Assembly (NCBI GenBank): GCA_023362775.1
Contig: JALMGJ010000004.1
Coordinates: 51,728,298 to 51,792,297 of the forward strand
Direction: 5' to 3'
DNA from: Charina bottae
Taxonomy: Eukaryota; Chordata; Lepidosauria; Squamata; Charinaidae
DNA length: 64,000 nucleotides
In this document: positions 47,780 through 58,326 of the stretch, piece by piece
How positions within the stretch are numbered: position 1 is the first letter of the stretch
Layout: each line of letters opens with the position of its first letter
Position numbers and translations under genes: made by a program
Notes under the pieces: generated by a model
The model's input: only the letters and a program-made list of their open reading frames with translations
What the model was told of the DNA's origin: nothing
The model's database searches: none

Positions 47780-50700
47780 ATGAATTTTGGAACATGGAAT
47801 ATACGGACACTGCAAGACAATATGGATAGTGAACGACCTGAACGTAGGACTGCCATTATTGCAAGGGAGCTGAGATGTTTTAATATTGATATAGCAGCAC
47901 TCCAAGAAACTCGAAGAGCAGGAGAAGGACAGTTGAAGGAAGAAAAAGGAGGTTATACCTTCTTTTGGAAAGGACTGCCTGAACAAGAACGACGAATACA
48001 TGGGGTAGGCTTTGCTATCAAAAACGACCTTGTGAAGCTCTTGTCAGAAGTTCCCACTGGGATTAACGAACGACTCTCAACTCTGCGAATAAAACTTGCC
48101 AAAAACCAACAGGCAACTATCCTAAGTGCTTACGCACCAACACTAGATGCAGATGAGGATATCAAGGAAAAATTTTATACCCAGCTGGACACCATCTTAT
48201 CAGAGATACCAAAGGAGGATAAAATTATCCTCCTGGGCGATTTCAATGCAAGAGTTGGGCGTGATTTTGATTTGTGGCCAGGGATCATTGGGAAAGAAGG
48301 AGTTGACAACAGCAACACGAATGGAATCTTACTTCTGACTAAATGTGCAGAGCATAACCTTGTCATTACTAACACACTCTTTCGCCAGAAAAATAAATTT
48401 AAAACATCATGGAAGCACCCACGGTCGAAGCACTGGCATCTTTTAGATTATGTAATTGTCCGTGCTAGAGATCGCCGTGATGTACTTCTCACCAGAGCCA
48501 TGACGAGCGCCGATGACTGCTGGACAGACCATCGATTAATTCGATCCACGATGGCCATAAAGATTGTCCCTCATCGTAGGCTCCAAGGAAGAAAACCAAG
48601 GCGTAAAATGAATACACTGACCCTTCAAGATCCTATCAAACGAGCTTGCTTTCAATCAACTCTCAAGGAACATCTGCCTATGGAACTTCCTGAAAATGTT
48701 GAGGAACACTGGACTAAATTGAAGACTTCTATTATTTCAGCCTGTGAACAAACTATCGGATACCAGACTAAGAGACATCAGGACTGGTTTGATGAGAACG
48801 ATAGTGAGATTGAACATATTATTGACAAGAAAAGGAAAGCCTTCCAGATATGGCAAAAATATATTAACTGTGCCGTTAAGAAAAAAATCTACGCCAGTGC
48901 AAAGGCAGAAGTCCAAAGAAGAACTAGAGAACTTAAGAACATATGGTGGATAAAAAAAGCCCAAGAAACCCAACATTTCGCAGATGCTCATGATGCACGG
49001 GGCTTTTTTAATGCCATAAAGGCCATCTATGGACCAACAAACCATGGTACAAATCCCTTACGCTCAGTAGATGGTGCTAAACTTCTAAAGGACAAAGAGT
49101 CTATTGCACTGCGCTGGAAAGAGCATTACTACAATCTCCTTAATCGTCACTCCACTGTGGCTGATGAAGTCTTCTTGCAAATCCCACAAAAACAAATAAG
49201 AAATGAGCTTGCAGTACCCCCTAGTTTGGAGGAAGTCAGCAAAGCCACTAAACAAATGAAAAATAACAAAGCTAGTGGACCTGATGGGATTCCTGCTGAA
49301 GTCTTTAAAGAAGGCGGGCCTGAACTTACACAACAACTTCATAAGCTCATCGAAAAAATCTGGATGAGGGAGGAGATTCCAGCAGACTTTAGGGATGCCA
49401 TAATTATCACTCTCTTTAAAAAGGGTGATAGAACAGACTGTGGAAACTATCGAGGCATCTCCCTTCTAGCCACAGCAGGCAAAATCCTGGCAAAGATCAT
49501 CGCAAACCGTCTCCTATCTGTATCAGAAGACATCCTCCCTGAAACGCAAAATGGCTTCCGCCCTTCCAGGGGAACAGTGGATATGATCTTCACTGCACGA
49601 CAGCTTCAAGAAAAATGCAAGGAGCAAAACCGCCCTCTGTACATGGCGTTTATTGATCTGACTAAAGCTTTTGATACTGTAAATCGTACTGCTCTCTGGA
49701 CCATCCTTCTGAAAATCGGATGCCCCGATAAATTTGTGAACATCTTGCGGTTACTCCATGAAGACATGATGGCAACAATCCTGAATAACAATGGCTCTCA
49801 AAGCGATCCATTTAAAGTGGAATCCGGCGTTAAACAGGGATGTGTTATTGCTCCAACCTTATTCGCTATCTTCATCGCTATGATTATGCACCTTGTTGAA
49901 GAGAAACTTCCTACTGGTGTAGAAATTATATATCGAACAGATGGAAAGCTTTTTAATCTTAGTAGGCTGAAAGCAAAAAATAAGGTAATTGCAACTTCTG
50001 TTATAGAACTTCAATATGCTGATGATAACGTAGTCTGTGCACACTCCGAGGAAGATCTTCAAACTATCCTAAACATCTTTGCAGAAGCATATGAAAAACT
50101 CGGCCTCTCGATTAACATTAAAAAAACCAAAGTGCTTTACCAGCAAGTTCGAACCAATCCCTCCGCAGCGCCATCAATCCAGCTTAAAGGTGTGTCACTA
50201 GAAAATGTCGATCACTTTTCTTATCTTGGCAGCCATCTATCTACAAAAGCCGACATCGACGCTGAAATTCAGCATCGCCTGAGCTCTGCGAGTGTAGCTT
50301 TCTCCCGAATGAAGCGTAGAGTGTTTGAGGATCGGGACATTCGCAGGGAGACCAAAATGCTTGTTTACAAAGCCATTGTACTACCAACCCTTCTGTACGC
50401 CTGTGAAACATGGACCCTCTACAAACGCCACCTCCAACTTCTTGAAAGATTCCATCAACACTGCCTCCGAAAAATTCTGCAAATTACTTGGGAAGATAGG
50501 CGGACTAATGTTAGCGTATTAGAAGAAGCGAAAACCACCAGCATTGAAACAATGATCATCCAACATCAACTTCGCTGGACTGGTCATGTTGTTCGAATGC
50601 CTGACCATCGTCTTCCAAAGCAGCTACTTTACTCCCAACTTAAGAATGGAAAACGGAATATTGGTGGACAGCAAAAGAGATTCAAAGATACTCTCAAAGC

Positions 50701-50965
50701 TAATTTAAAAAAATGTAATATCAGCATTGAGAACTGGGAAGCCCTAACTCATGAGCGTTTCAATTGGAGGTCAGCCTTTATTAATGGTGCTATGGACTTT
50801 GAAGAAGCACGAGTACAGGGCGAAAGGGAGAAAAGAGCTAAAAGGAAGGCACGTCAGGCAAACCCTCATCATGACCGTCTCCCACCCGGAAACCTATGCC
50901 CCCACTGTGGGAGGTTGTGCAGATCCAGAATTGGCCTTTACAGCCACTTACGGATCCACCGTTAA
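47780..50965 (+). CDS. Endonuclease-reverse transcriptase polyprotein (1061 aa)
   Basis: This is the single protein of the LINE, which nicks target DNA and copies the element RNA there. I chose the ATG at 47780 because MNFGTWNIRTL is the normal start of the exonuclease-endonuclease-phosphatase fold. The frame is open from 47564, so a 72-residue extension is possible. Endonuclease, about residues 1-255: N7, E43 (LQETR), GDFN at 153-156, and D250/H251 (TDHRLI). RT, about 480-790: NNKASGPDGIPAE, FKKGD, NYRGISLL, the catalytic Asp in FIDLTKAFD (D626), GVKQGCVIAPTLF, and YADD at 746-749. The thumb and C-terminal region includes RWTGHVVRM. A Cys2His2-like finger (C1040, C1043, H1056, H1060) ends the protein after a basic KRAKRKARQ stretch. 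All catalytic residues are present and there are no stops or frameshifts. No RNase H is seen. Confidence 0.95.
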   Translation: MNFGTWNIRTLQDNMDSERPERRTAIIARELRCFNIDIAALQETRRAGEGQLKEEKGGYTFFWKGLPEQERRIHGVGFAIKNDLVKLLSEVPTGINERLSTLRIKLAKNQQATILSAYAPTLDADEDIKEKFYTQLDTILSEIPKEDKIILLGDFNARVGRDFDLWPGIIGKEGVDNSNTNGILLLTKCAEHNLVITNTLFRQKNKFKTSWKHPRSKHWHLLDYVIVRARDRRDVLLTRAMTSADDCWTDHRLIRSTMAIKIVPHRRLQGRKPRRKMNTLTLQDPIKRACFQSTLKEHLPMELPENVEEHWTKLKTSIISACEQTIGYQTKRHQDWFDENDSEIEHIIDKKRKAFQIWQKYINCAVKKKIYASAKAEVQRRTRELKNIWWIKKAQETQHFADAHDARGFFNAIKAIYGPTNHGTNPLRSVDGAKLLKDKESIALRWKEHYYNLLNRHSTVADEVFLQIPQKQIRNELAVPPSLEEVSKATKQMKNNKASGPDGIPAEVFKEGGPELTQQLHKLIEKIWMREEIPADFRDAIIITLFKKGDRTDCGNYRGISLLATAGKILAKIIANRLLSVSEDILPETQNGFRPSRGTVDMIFTARQLQEKCKEQNRPLYMAFIDLTKAFDTVNRTALWTILLKIGCPDKFVNILRLLHEDMMATILNNNGSQSDPFKVESGVKQGCVIAPTLFAIFIAMIMHLVEEKLPTGVEIIYRTDGKLFNLSRLKAKNKVIATSVIELQYADDNVVCAHSEEDLQTILNIFAEAYEKLGLSINIKKTKVLYQQVRTNPSAAPSIQLKGVSLENVDHFSYLGSHLSTKADIDAEIQHRLSSASVAFSRMKRRVFEDRDIRRETKMLVYKAIVLPTLLYACETWTLYKRHLQLLERFHQHCLRKILQITWEDRRTNVSVLEEAKTTSIETMIIQHQLRWTGHVVRMPDHRLPKQLLYSQLKNGKRNIGGQQKRFKDTLKANLKKCNISIENWEALTHERFNWRSAFINGAMDFEEARVQGEREKRAKRKARQANPHHDRLPPGNLCPHCGRLCRSRIGLYSHLRIHR

Positions 50966-51028
50966 AATTTTACCTTTGGAAGACAATCTTACTCGGCTAC
51001 GAGTGATCGCCAATGATGAAGTGATACA

Positions 51029-51498
51029 AGATGAATCTGCATTTAGATCTAAGTGGATAGTTGCCATTTCCTCTAATTTGGAGAAATCTTTTTGGAGTTC
51101 TTGGTCATCTTTGTCTGATGAGCATATTTAGTTCTACTTTAGTTGTGGTGCATCACAAATTACACTATATACAATTTCCCTTTTCTTATGCTGAAGCTCT
51201 GGAGATCTTGTGGATAGTTGTGGATAGTCCAGTTTCCTATGTGGAAACTCTCACTTCAGCCTATCCCACAACTCCTGGGGTACCATAGCTTCTCCTTGTA
51301 TAGCATTAACTAGCTAAGCATCAACTAGCAAAGCATCTTGCCAAAAAATTAGTATTCCACAGGTCTTTCAAATGCAGCAAAGGGAGATTGTACTGATAGT
51401 CCTTCACTGTCCACTTCTCCAATTATGTTTAGAAATCACTGGACGAATGCATAAACTCTGAAATTAAGATGTGAATGAAGAAAGGGCACTGATTAACA

Positions 51499-51499
<1 letters not shown>
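51029..51499. other. Unique flank of the LINE
   Basis: No supported feature. A short direct repeat (gtggatagttgtggatag) lies at about 51211-51228. Confidence 0.4.
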
Positions 51500-51500
<1 letters not shown>

Positions 51501-51529
<29 letters not shown>

Positions 51530-51578
51530 CTTCTTCTTCTTCTTCTTCTTCTTCTTCTTCTTCTTCTTCTTCTTCTTC
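51501..51578. repeat. (TTC)26 perfect triplet repeat
   Basis: 78 bp of uninterrupted TTC (GAA on the minus strand), ending in ttcag. Long pure GAA/TTC arrays can form triplex DNA and are length-unstable. Confidence 0.98.
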
Positions 51579-51589
51579 AGATTAGTTGT

Positions 51590-52505
51590 TGTTGATCTCA
51601 CCAACTCAAATTGCAGGTCAGCTTCAAATGGCTTTTGAGGAACTGGAACTGGAAAAGGTGAGATTATGTAGAATTGCAGTTAGTTACTGTACCTTGCAGT
51701 AGCTGTGTTGATTCTTCTTCAGCAGCTTCTATACGCTTGATCATTTTAACTGTATTTGCAATACCTATTAACCAAATTGTGATTTCAACTATGGATTCTG
51801 TTCTAAAAATTCATGTTGGGCCATACTTATCTGGGATGAAAATATTATTCTTAGATTTTTGTTCAGATTTGAATCCTCTACAAACTGTTGATTGCATATA
51901 GTCTGAATCTGGTGACTTGTATGCTTTTATCTTGTCATTAAGGTGTATAATTTTACGTTTTGTCACATTAAATGCCTCCATGACTCTAGTCCTGAAAATA
52001 AAAATTCAGCATCAGATATATGTCCTGTGTCTTCAGCTCTGGAAACAGGTACAAATAATTAATTGACATCAAACTTCCCTGCAACAGTCTTGCCTTCTTT
52101 TAGTATTCCTAGCACCATTATCATAGGGGGTGCGATGGCTCAGTGGGTAAGATGCTAGGCTTGTCGATCGGAAGATCGCAAGTTCAGAGGTTCGAGACCC
52201 GAGCGCCGCGTGACAGAGTGAGCTCCAGCACTTGCCCCAGCTCTTGCCAACCTAGGAATTTGAAAGCATGCAAATGCAAGTAGATAAATAGGTGCCACTT
52301 CGGTGGGTAGGTAACAGTGTTCCTCATGCATCATGCCAGCCACATGACCACGGAAGCATCTTCGGACAATGCTGGCTCTTTGGCTAACAAACGGAGATGA
52401 GCACCAGCCCCTAGAGTCAGACACGACTGTGCAGGGGAAACCTTTACCTTTTACCTTTAGCACCATTATCACCTAACACCTTCCTAGCTGGTTTCTTGCT
52501 ACTGA
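51590..52505 (-). pseudogene. Possible L1-type ORF1 N-terminal relic, split by a SINE
   Basis: Read on the minus strand, the stretch begins SSKKPARKVLGDNGARNTKR, a basic run interrupted by the SINE at 52124-52458. Charged segments follow (MEAFNVTKRKIIHLNDKIKA) with stops and frame changes, and then glutamate-rich sequence. This is reminiscent of a LINE ORF1 N-terminus. No RRM or zinc knuckle is seen, so the call is weak. Confidence 0.25.
52111..52471 (+). mobile_element. Sauria-type SINE, full length, with TSD
   Basis: The element proper is 52124-52458, with a 13-bp duplication (agcaccattatca) at 52111-52123 and 52459-52471. The B box reads ggttcgagaccc and the body gagcgccgcgtgac, which groups it with the copy at 23360. 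Confidence 0.93.
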
Positions 52506-52510
52506 CATTT

Positions 52511-52523
52511 CCCCCCCCCCCCC
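52511..52523. repeat. C13 homopolymer
   Basis: Thirteen consecutive C residues. Confidence 0.9.
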
Positions 52524-53119
52524 GCCATTCCTTTGTGCTTTCTTAGTTTCTTTTATGGAAGTTGGGAAAAACTTCCATTTTTTGAAGGAAAACTTTTTGC
52601 TACTATTTTTGTTGACACTATGCTAATAATTTCTCAGATGTAATGATACCTTTCTAAATCTGCAGAATACTTCTGTAATTACAGACTTCTGTAATTCAAG
52701 TTCTTTTGATAAGAATCCAAATTTTTATAGGCACCTTTCCAAAATTTTACAATGTACATTTTGCATTTATTATATAAGATATATAAATTAAGTTTTAATG
52801 ACTTCCAGCACTTGACTATTCTAAATATGTTGTGGATAATAATTCTCCCTGAAAGCTGAGAGGGAATTGTGAAGAATGCATGATTACGCGAGAATTATTG
52901 AGTAATCATATCCGTATTGTACATAGTGCATTGAATAGGCAACATTTGCAAGGCTTTTCTTGCTTACACAAAAGTGAGAATTTAAACTTAGGTATAAGCA
53001 TTTCATAAATTGAATTAACAAAAAGTTGCTTTTACAACTAAACAAAAATAACAAGACAACCACAGTGAACAAAACAGCATGCAACTTCTTTTCTTTTTTT
53101 CTTTTCTTTTGGTGCTTCA
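52524..53119. other. Unique AT-rich sequence
   Basis: A (TTTTC)n-like patch lies at 53087-53110. Nothing else was recognised. Confidence 0.4.
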
Positions 53120-53306
53120 GGTCAGTCTTGACTCCATGGACAAATCCTGCAGTTTTCAGAAGTGGTCACCAATGCCTTCTTCCTAGCAGTGTGAGAGAGT
53201 CTGGCCCAAGGTCACCCAGCTGGCTTTGTGCCTAAGGAGGGACTAGAACTCATGGTCTCCTGATTTCTAGCCTGGAGCCTTTAATCACTACACTAAACTG
53301 ACTCTC
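53120..53306 (-). mobile_element. tRNA-derived SINE, RTE-like tail version
   Basis: The reverse orientation runs tail (gtcagtcttgactccatgg), ctgcagttttcagaagtggt, ggcccaaggtcacccagctg, then the head (atcactacactaaactgac). It has the same tail type as the copy at 62267 and the same head as the L2-tailed copies. Confidence 0.85.
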
Positions 53307-53311
53307 ACAAC

Positions 53312-53520
53312 ATTTATTTATTCATTATATTACCTTTCTTTCAGGAGCTTAAGGCATATATAGAACTCCCTCCTCCTATTCCCTCCTCCACCCCAACAAC
53401 CCTTTGAGGTAGATTGGGTTGAGAGAGAGTGATTGGCCCAAGGTCACCCAGTGAACTTCCATGGCTGGGTCACCCCACTTCTCTTCTCACAATTTAATCA
53501 TTAAACCACATTGGCTTTGA
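53312..53520 (-). mobile_element. tRNA-derived SINE, L2-like tail version
   Basis: The order is tail (atattacctttctttcagga), ttgaggtagattgggttgag, ggcccaaggtcacccagtga, then the head (ttaatcattaaaccacattg). It lies head to tail beside the previous copy but has the other tail type. Confidence 0.8.
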
Positions 53521-53564
53521 ATAGCGGTGATGCTAGCAAAAACTGTATTTCTCCACTACCATAT

Positions 53565-54151
53565 TCAATTGGTTTGTTGTTGTTGTTCAGTCGTTTAGTC
53601 ATGTCCGACTCTTCGTGACCTCATGGACCATAGCACGCCAGGCCTTCCTGTCCTCCACTATCTCCCAGAGTTTACTCAAATTCATGTTCATTACATTGGT
53701 GATGCTATCTAACCATCTCATCCTCTGCCATCCCCTTCTCCTTTTGCCTTCAGTCTTTCCCAGCATCAGGGTCTTTTCCAGTGAGTCCTCTCTTCGCATT
53801 AGGTGGCCAAAGTATTTGAGCTTCAGCTTCAGTATCTGTCCTTCCAATGAGCAGTCAGAGTTGATTTCCTTTAGGATTGACTGATTTGACTTCCTTGCAG
53901 TCCAAGGGACTCTCAAGAATCTTCTCCAGCACCACAGCTCGAAAGCATCAATTCTTTGGTGCTCAGCCTTCCTTATGGTCCAACTCTCACAGCCATACAT
54001 TACTACTGGGAAAACCATAGCTTTAATTATACGGACCTTTGTCTGCAAGGTGATGTCTCTGCTTTTTAATATGCTGTCTAGGTTTGCCATAGCTTTCCTC
54101 CCAAGGAGCAAGCGTCTTTTAATTTCATGGCTGCAGCCACGTCAATTGGTT
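53565..54151 (-). mobile_element. BovB (RTE) LINE 3' end, 5'-truncated, with TSD
   Basis: The element is 53575-54141 on the minus strand, with a 10-bp duplication (tcaattggtt) at 53565-53574 and 54142-54151. Its 3' terminus (gagtcggacatgactaaacg, then gttgaacaacaacaa-like sequence) is the BovB signature. It is also the parent of the Sauria SINE tails in this window. 5' truncation is normal for LINE insertions. Confidence 0.95.
53599..54111 (-). pseudogene. BovB reverse transcriptase C-terminal region
   Basis: 170 open codons cover the part downstream of the RT palm: TKVRIIKAMVFPVVMYGCES, WTARKSNQSILKEI, LKYFGHLMRRED and KRRRGWQRMRWLDSIT. These are diagnostic of BovB/RTE proteins. The endonuclease and the YADD-containing RT core are missing because the insertion is truncated at 54141. 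The remaining frame has no stop, which suggests a recent copy. It is not functional alone. Confidence 0.93.
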
Positions 54152-55704
54152 ACACATGCACATATATGCAGCCGGACATATCTTTGGGTATGAAAACTAA
54201 TTTCATAAATGCTTAAAGTATTGGAAAGAAGATACTTAGTTTCTCTAAGTGCTTTAAATCTACCTGAGGTTTAATACACTCACCCCAAATTCTGGAAAGT
54301 TGCATCCCATTGGTGCAGAAAAATGGAATTAGGGACATGTCCAGGTCAAGGCAAGATATGGCTCTAAGGCTGCAGGTTTTCCATCTCTCTACTTAATCAA
54401 GCCATCAATGGTCACTGAACATATTTTTTTTTTGTTTTACATCATAACTGCCAAACGATTTCATAAGCAGTCTCTGTATTTCTGAGAATGAATCATTATA
54501 CTCAAGATTACAAAACCCTTGGGTCACTGCAATCACAAATAAAGCAGGCATTCTTTGAAACAGCCAGGTCCTTTCATAAAATGATTATTTTAAAGAAATA
54601 GACCAATAAACCAATAAAATAGTTGAGTAATTTACTGCTCATGGGCTAAGAAACCAGACCTCTTTGCCTCATCTTGATTCTATTAAATTATACTTTCTTG
54701 TATTTGAATTTTACATCAATCCTAAATATTCACAGGAAAGTCATTTTTTCAACTATTTTGAAAATGTTTTTTTCTAGGCTCCCATCTGATTACTGCATAT
54801 CCCAAATTGCTCCTTTGCCCATGTCTTCCTATACCTAACAATACAGATGTAAGCTCCATTCAGAGGCTTGCTCCCAAGTGAATTTGCATAGTCTGCAACC
54901 TGATCTGATCAGGGCTCAGGGCTGTTGACAGCTCATGCAAAGTAAATAGAAGAAGTGCTAGAACTTGGAACTTTCTGAAGTTGAATGCCTATAGCTGAAA
55001 GAACTACAGTATGGAATTCTGCTTACAGACCGTACACACAAGATATATTACAATAGAAACCAAACAGTCCAGTAAAAAGTAATGGCCATCATCTACAGTA
55101 ACCTTGATCTGGCTGAATGTAGAGGAATTAACATGTTCCACTGTTTTAAGAGCTTTTGTGATCCTTCTTCAGCAAAAACAAAATTAAGCAACTCTTTCCC
55201 AGGAATTCACCAGCTTTTCCAAGGTCATGAAACATCTTTTTGTTTACTCTTTCCTCTTTCCCCACTGCCTTTGTTTGCTGAAATTGCTATGAATTCCTTT
55301 TTTTTTTTGGTCAAAGATGCATGTTGGGGAGACAAGGGGGGAGACAATTTGATAATGATCACAATCAGACAAAAAAATTGTACAGATCTTGAAAGATATA
55401 CAGCTCTTTTTGTTATTGTCCTCATTTTGTTTTATATCAAGAAAAATGTTCAATTCTGAAGTATATATTTGTCACAGATACCCACTAATAAGCAGGAATA
55501 ATCTAAGAGGCTGGCCTGTGTTAAATGAAAAGAAGTATAAAAGGAAGATTCATAGTGTATTTACTTTATACAGTTTGAAAATATTCCCAACCTATTCCCA
55601 TTCTGATTTATGGGAGTCTTGCCATTTACAGTAGCAGTATATGCATTGCATCATAAACTGCATAATATAATTATGCTCAGCCCATTTTTCTGAGACACAA
55701 GATG
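54152..55704. other. Unique sequence, nothing recognised
   Basis: The open frame at 55082-55459 (125 codons) overlaps antisense frames and shows no motif. Confidence 0.4.
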
Positions 55705-55981
55705 TACTAGAGCAGAGCTTTCCAAACTGTGTGTCACGACACAAAAGTGTGTCGCCACACACAGTCTGGTGTGTTGCCACACAACCCGGAAGCGCTGATC
55801 ATCATCAGCGCTTCCGGGTTTTCCCGCGGCGACACACCAACGGCGGCGCGCAAAAACTCGAAAGCGGCAGCAGCGCTTCCGGGTTTTTGCGCGCTGCCAC
55901 AATGGCGGCACTTCTGGGTTTTCCTGGCGACACAGGTTGGTGTGTTGCCGCGGGAAAACTTTGGAAAGCCCTGTACTAGAG
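55705..55981. mobile_element. hAT MITE family A
   Basis: The element is 55713-55973, with an 8-bp duplication (tactagag) at 55705-55712 and 55974-55981. The ends are cagagctttccaaactgtgt and the inverted ctttggaaagccctg. An internal palindrome pairs aacccggaagcgctgatc with gcgcttccgggtt. CCGGAAG words recur. Confidence 0.94.
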
Positions 55982-56149
55982 GAACATCACTGAAGTCCTG
56001 TAGAGTGCTGAAATATCTGAGAGTATTTACAAAATGAAAAGTTTGCTTACAGCATAGTACAAATGAAGGTGTGCAACTACAGGTGGTTTGAGGCCACACG
56101 AGGCTTTGTGTAGTATGTTGAAGGCCACACTTTAAAAAGGCCATTCTTG

Positions 56150-56800
56150 CCAACCTAATTTGAGGCAGGAGTTTAAAGAATGCAGTGGGTTCCTTAGCAG
56201 CTTAAAGTAATCAAAATAGCGGGGGGGGGGGGGAGAGAGAACCAAGAAACAGGGCCCCTAACACACTCGGGATCCCAGGCCCAGGCACACAACCAGGTCT
56301 TCAAGGCCTTATGAAACAGGGTTGGGGCCATCCTAATCTCTGAATGTCTACCTATCGAATTGGATGGGTATAAACAACTGGGAGAAGATGATCCCTAAGG
56401 TAACCCAGTCCCAAGCCATGAAGGGCTTTCAAGGTGACAACCAGCACTTTGAATTGTACCCAGAAACACACTGGCAACCAATGCAGCTCACAAAGTAGTG
56501 GTGTTACATGTGTTGAATATCCAACACCATTTACTACCTGTGCAACTGCATTTTGCACCAGTTGAAGCTTCCGAATGCTCTTCAAGGGCAGCCCCATGTA
56601 GAGCACATTGCAGTAATCCAGACAGGAGGTCACAAGGGCATGAGTGACTGTGAGGAGAGCCTCCTGGTCCTGTTGCTGACATTTTGAAGGAGGAAGCAGC
56701 CAGAAGCTGCTCCATGGAGTGGGCCAACTGATGAAACCATTGGATTCTGCAGATGCTTCTGACAGCTGCTTTCTACAGGCTCCCATGCACTTGGGCTATT
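56150..56800 (-). pseudogene. L2-type LINE RT C-terminal fragment
   Basis: One minus-strand frame (56352-56786) contains LDYCNVLYMGLPLKSIRKLQ, LVQNAVAQVV, ELHWLPVCFWVQFKVLV and ALHGLGLGYLRDHL. This is the classical post-palm region of L2/CR1 reverse transcriptases. The catalytic RT core and endonuclease are absent. A G13 run (56221-56233) lies in the downstream part. It is a dead 5'-truncated copy. Confidence 0.88.
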
Positions 56801-56819
56801 GGGAACTTCAGTACGAAGC

Positions 56820-57135
56820 CGATTCTTTATTTGATTTACACTCTAGTTTTTGAGTATTCAAGAAGGCTAACAAATAATATAATTAAAACCATAGGTTAAC
56901 ATTAACAATAAAATAGGCACTAAAACCATTTCACAATTAAAAGCCTTAAAAGAGGAGTGTCTTTAAACATTTTTTACTGCTGAGAGAGTGGGGCCAAAGC
57001 AACTCCCAAAGGAATGTGTTCCATAGCAACATAGGAAAAAGTTCTCTTCCGTACACTAGACTGACTGGACCAACAACCCAGTATTCATTAGTCTTGGGCT
57101 GATTAGTGAGTTGAAAATATGGGGAGCACTTCACA
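56820..57135 (-). mobile_element. Probable second L2/CR1 fragment
   Basis: ttaaaagaggagtgtcttta and ccaaaggaatgtgttccata in antisense resemble the aaggtgtcttt and gcattccagag region near the 3' end of L2/CR1 polyproteins. Coding is destroyed. It could be the 3' continuation of another copy. Confidence 0.45.
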
Positions 57136-57780
57136 AGGCAAGGACTCATGACACCATTTGTCCCAAGATGGTTTTCAAGTTTCTCATCATGGTAGAAGAA
57201 GCACTTGCTGTCTGTTCCAAAAAGAAAGGGGGAAAGAAAGGGGGAACCCACTCACAACTAACAGTAAAACTAAGGTAAAAGATATTTATGTTCCCTTTCC
57301 CAGTTTGGGAGCATTTTATAGAGGACACTCAAAAAAGGAGCTTATGAACCTCCCATTCTTTAATCTGAATGTACAGTATGTGTGTATGTATGTATGTATA
57401 GTCAGATTATATAATACACAGTTTATTTTCCATGTAAATGGTTTTCTGATTATCCTCTAAGCAGTGAACAAGGCAAAATATGATTTAGGGCTTTATCCAT
57501 CAGAAACTGTATTGTTCATATCTTAAAGCAGCTGTGTGCAGCAACAATGGACTTGCTGAGTAGTTTGTTATTAAACTATTATGCTGTTTTCTGAAGTATA
57601 AAGTACATAAATTACATGCCTTCATTTGATAAAGTTGGGGAAATGTTTTCTTTATTCTTCCCAGATCAATAAGATGGGTAACAGCTGAAAACTCCATTTG
57701 GGATTTGTGAAAAATATATGCAGTTCAATTGAGTCTGTCTTAAAACCCATTATTGTGGAAATACGTACTGTATTTGCTTA
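57136..57780. other. Unique sequence with a (GTAT)n patch
   Basis: A short GTAT/TGTG patch lies at about 57378-57400. Nothing else was recognised. Confidence 0.4.
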
Positions 57781-57909
57781 CAGGGTTAGTCAACCTGGCA
57801 CTCTTCAGAAGACTGTAACTCCAATCCTTCCGACCCATATGGCAATATGGCTGTTCTATCATGGAATGATGGAAATCAAAGCCTAGCACATATGGAGGCC
57901 ATCGGGTTG
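57781..57909. mobile_element. Degenerate hAT-type MITE (palindromic)
   Basis: cagggttagtcaacctggca and gactgtaactccaatccttc on the left, and an inverted gatggaaatcaaagcc and ggaggcc on the right, fit a decayed hAT MITE. It is the same broad family as 13447-13566. Confidence 0.5.
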
Positions 57910-58326
57910 AGATAATCTTAGGGAAACTATGCAGAAAAAGTTACAAAAACATGTTTTAAGCCTCAGAAATGGAGAAAACATTAGAAATGAAGAAAATATT
58001 AGAAAGAAATTCAAACTGGCTCCACCTTGACTCCCTCGGGTATAAGGGGAAGGGAAAACATGGTCAGGCTTTCACGATTCTGTTCCTGCAGCTGATCTCA
58101 ATAGAGTTCCAGTCATTCTTGAGGAATCTGTTTCCCAACCTGGCCTCCCTTGAAAGGCTGACACCTGGGTATTTTTATGAGATTTCGTCCCCCCCCCAAT
58201 ATTTTCCAGTAAATTGAAGTTATGTTGAATTTCATCCATCCTACCCTGGTGAACATGGAAATATTTTGTTACCCATTTATTGTTTTCATTTTAATTGTTA
58301 ACCTTAATCTTCCTAGATTCTAGTTT
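57910..58326. other. Unique sequence, nothing recognised
   Basis: No supported feature. Confidence 0.4.

Larger units (their letters stand above)
47084..51028 (+). mobile_element. Complete APE-type non-LTR retrotransposon with 10-bp TSD
   Basis: The element is 47094-51018 (3,925 bp). The duplication aagtgataca is perfect at 47084-47093 and 51019-51028. It has a 5' leader of about 686 nt, a single uninterrupted ORF, and a 3' UTR of only 53 nt ending cgagtgatcgccaatgatg with no poly(A). The lack of poly(A), the single ORF without ORF1, the APE endonuclease and the C-terminal zinc finger point to the I/Ingi-Vingi or RTE-like part of the LINE tree. Vingi elements are known in lizards. The clade cannot be settled by eye. 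Confidence 0.93.

Noticed and set aside
55082..55459. 125-codon open frame
   Set aside because: No recognisable domain, and two antisense frames overlap it. I found no supporting start or splice signals.
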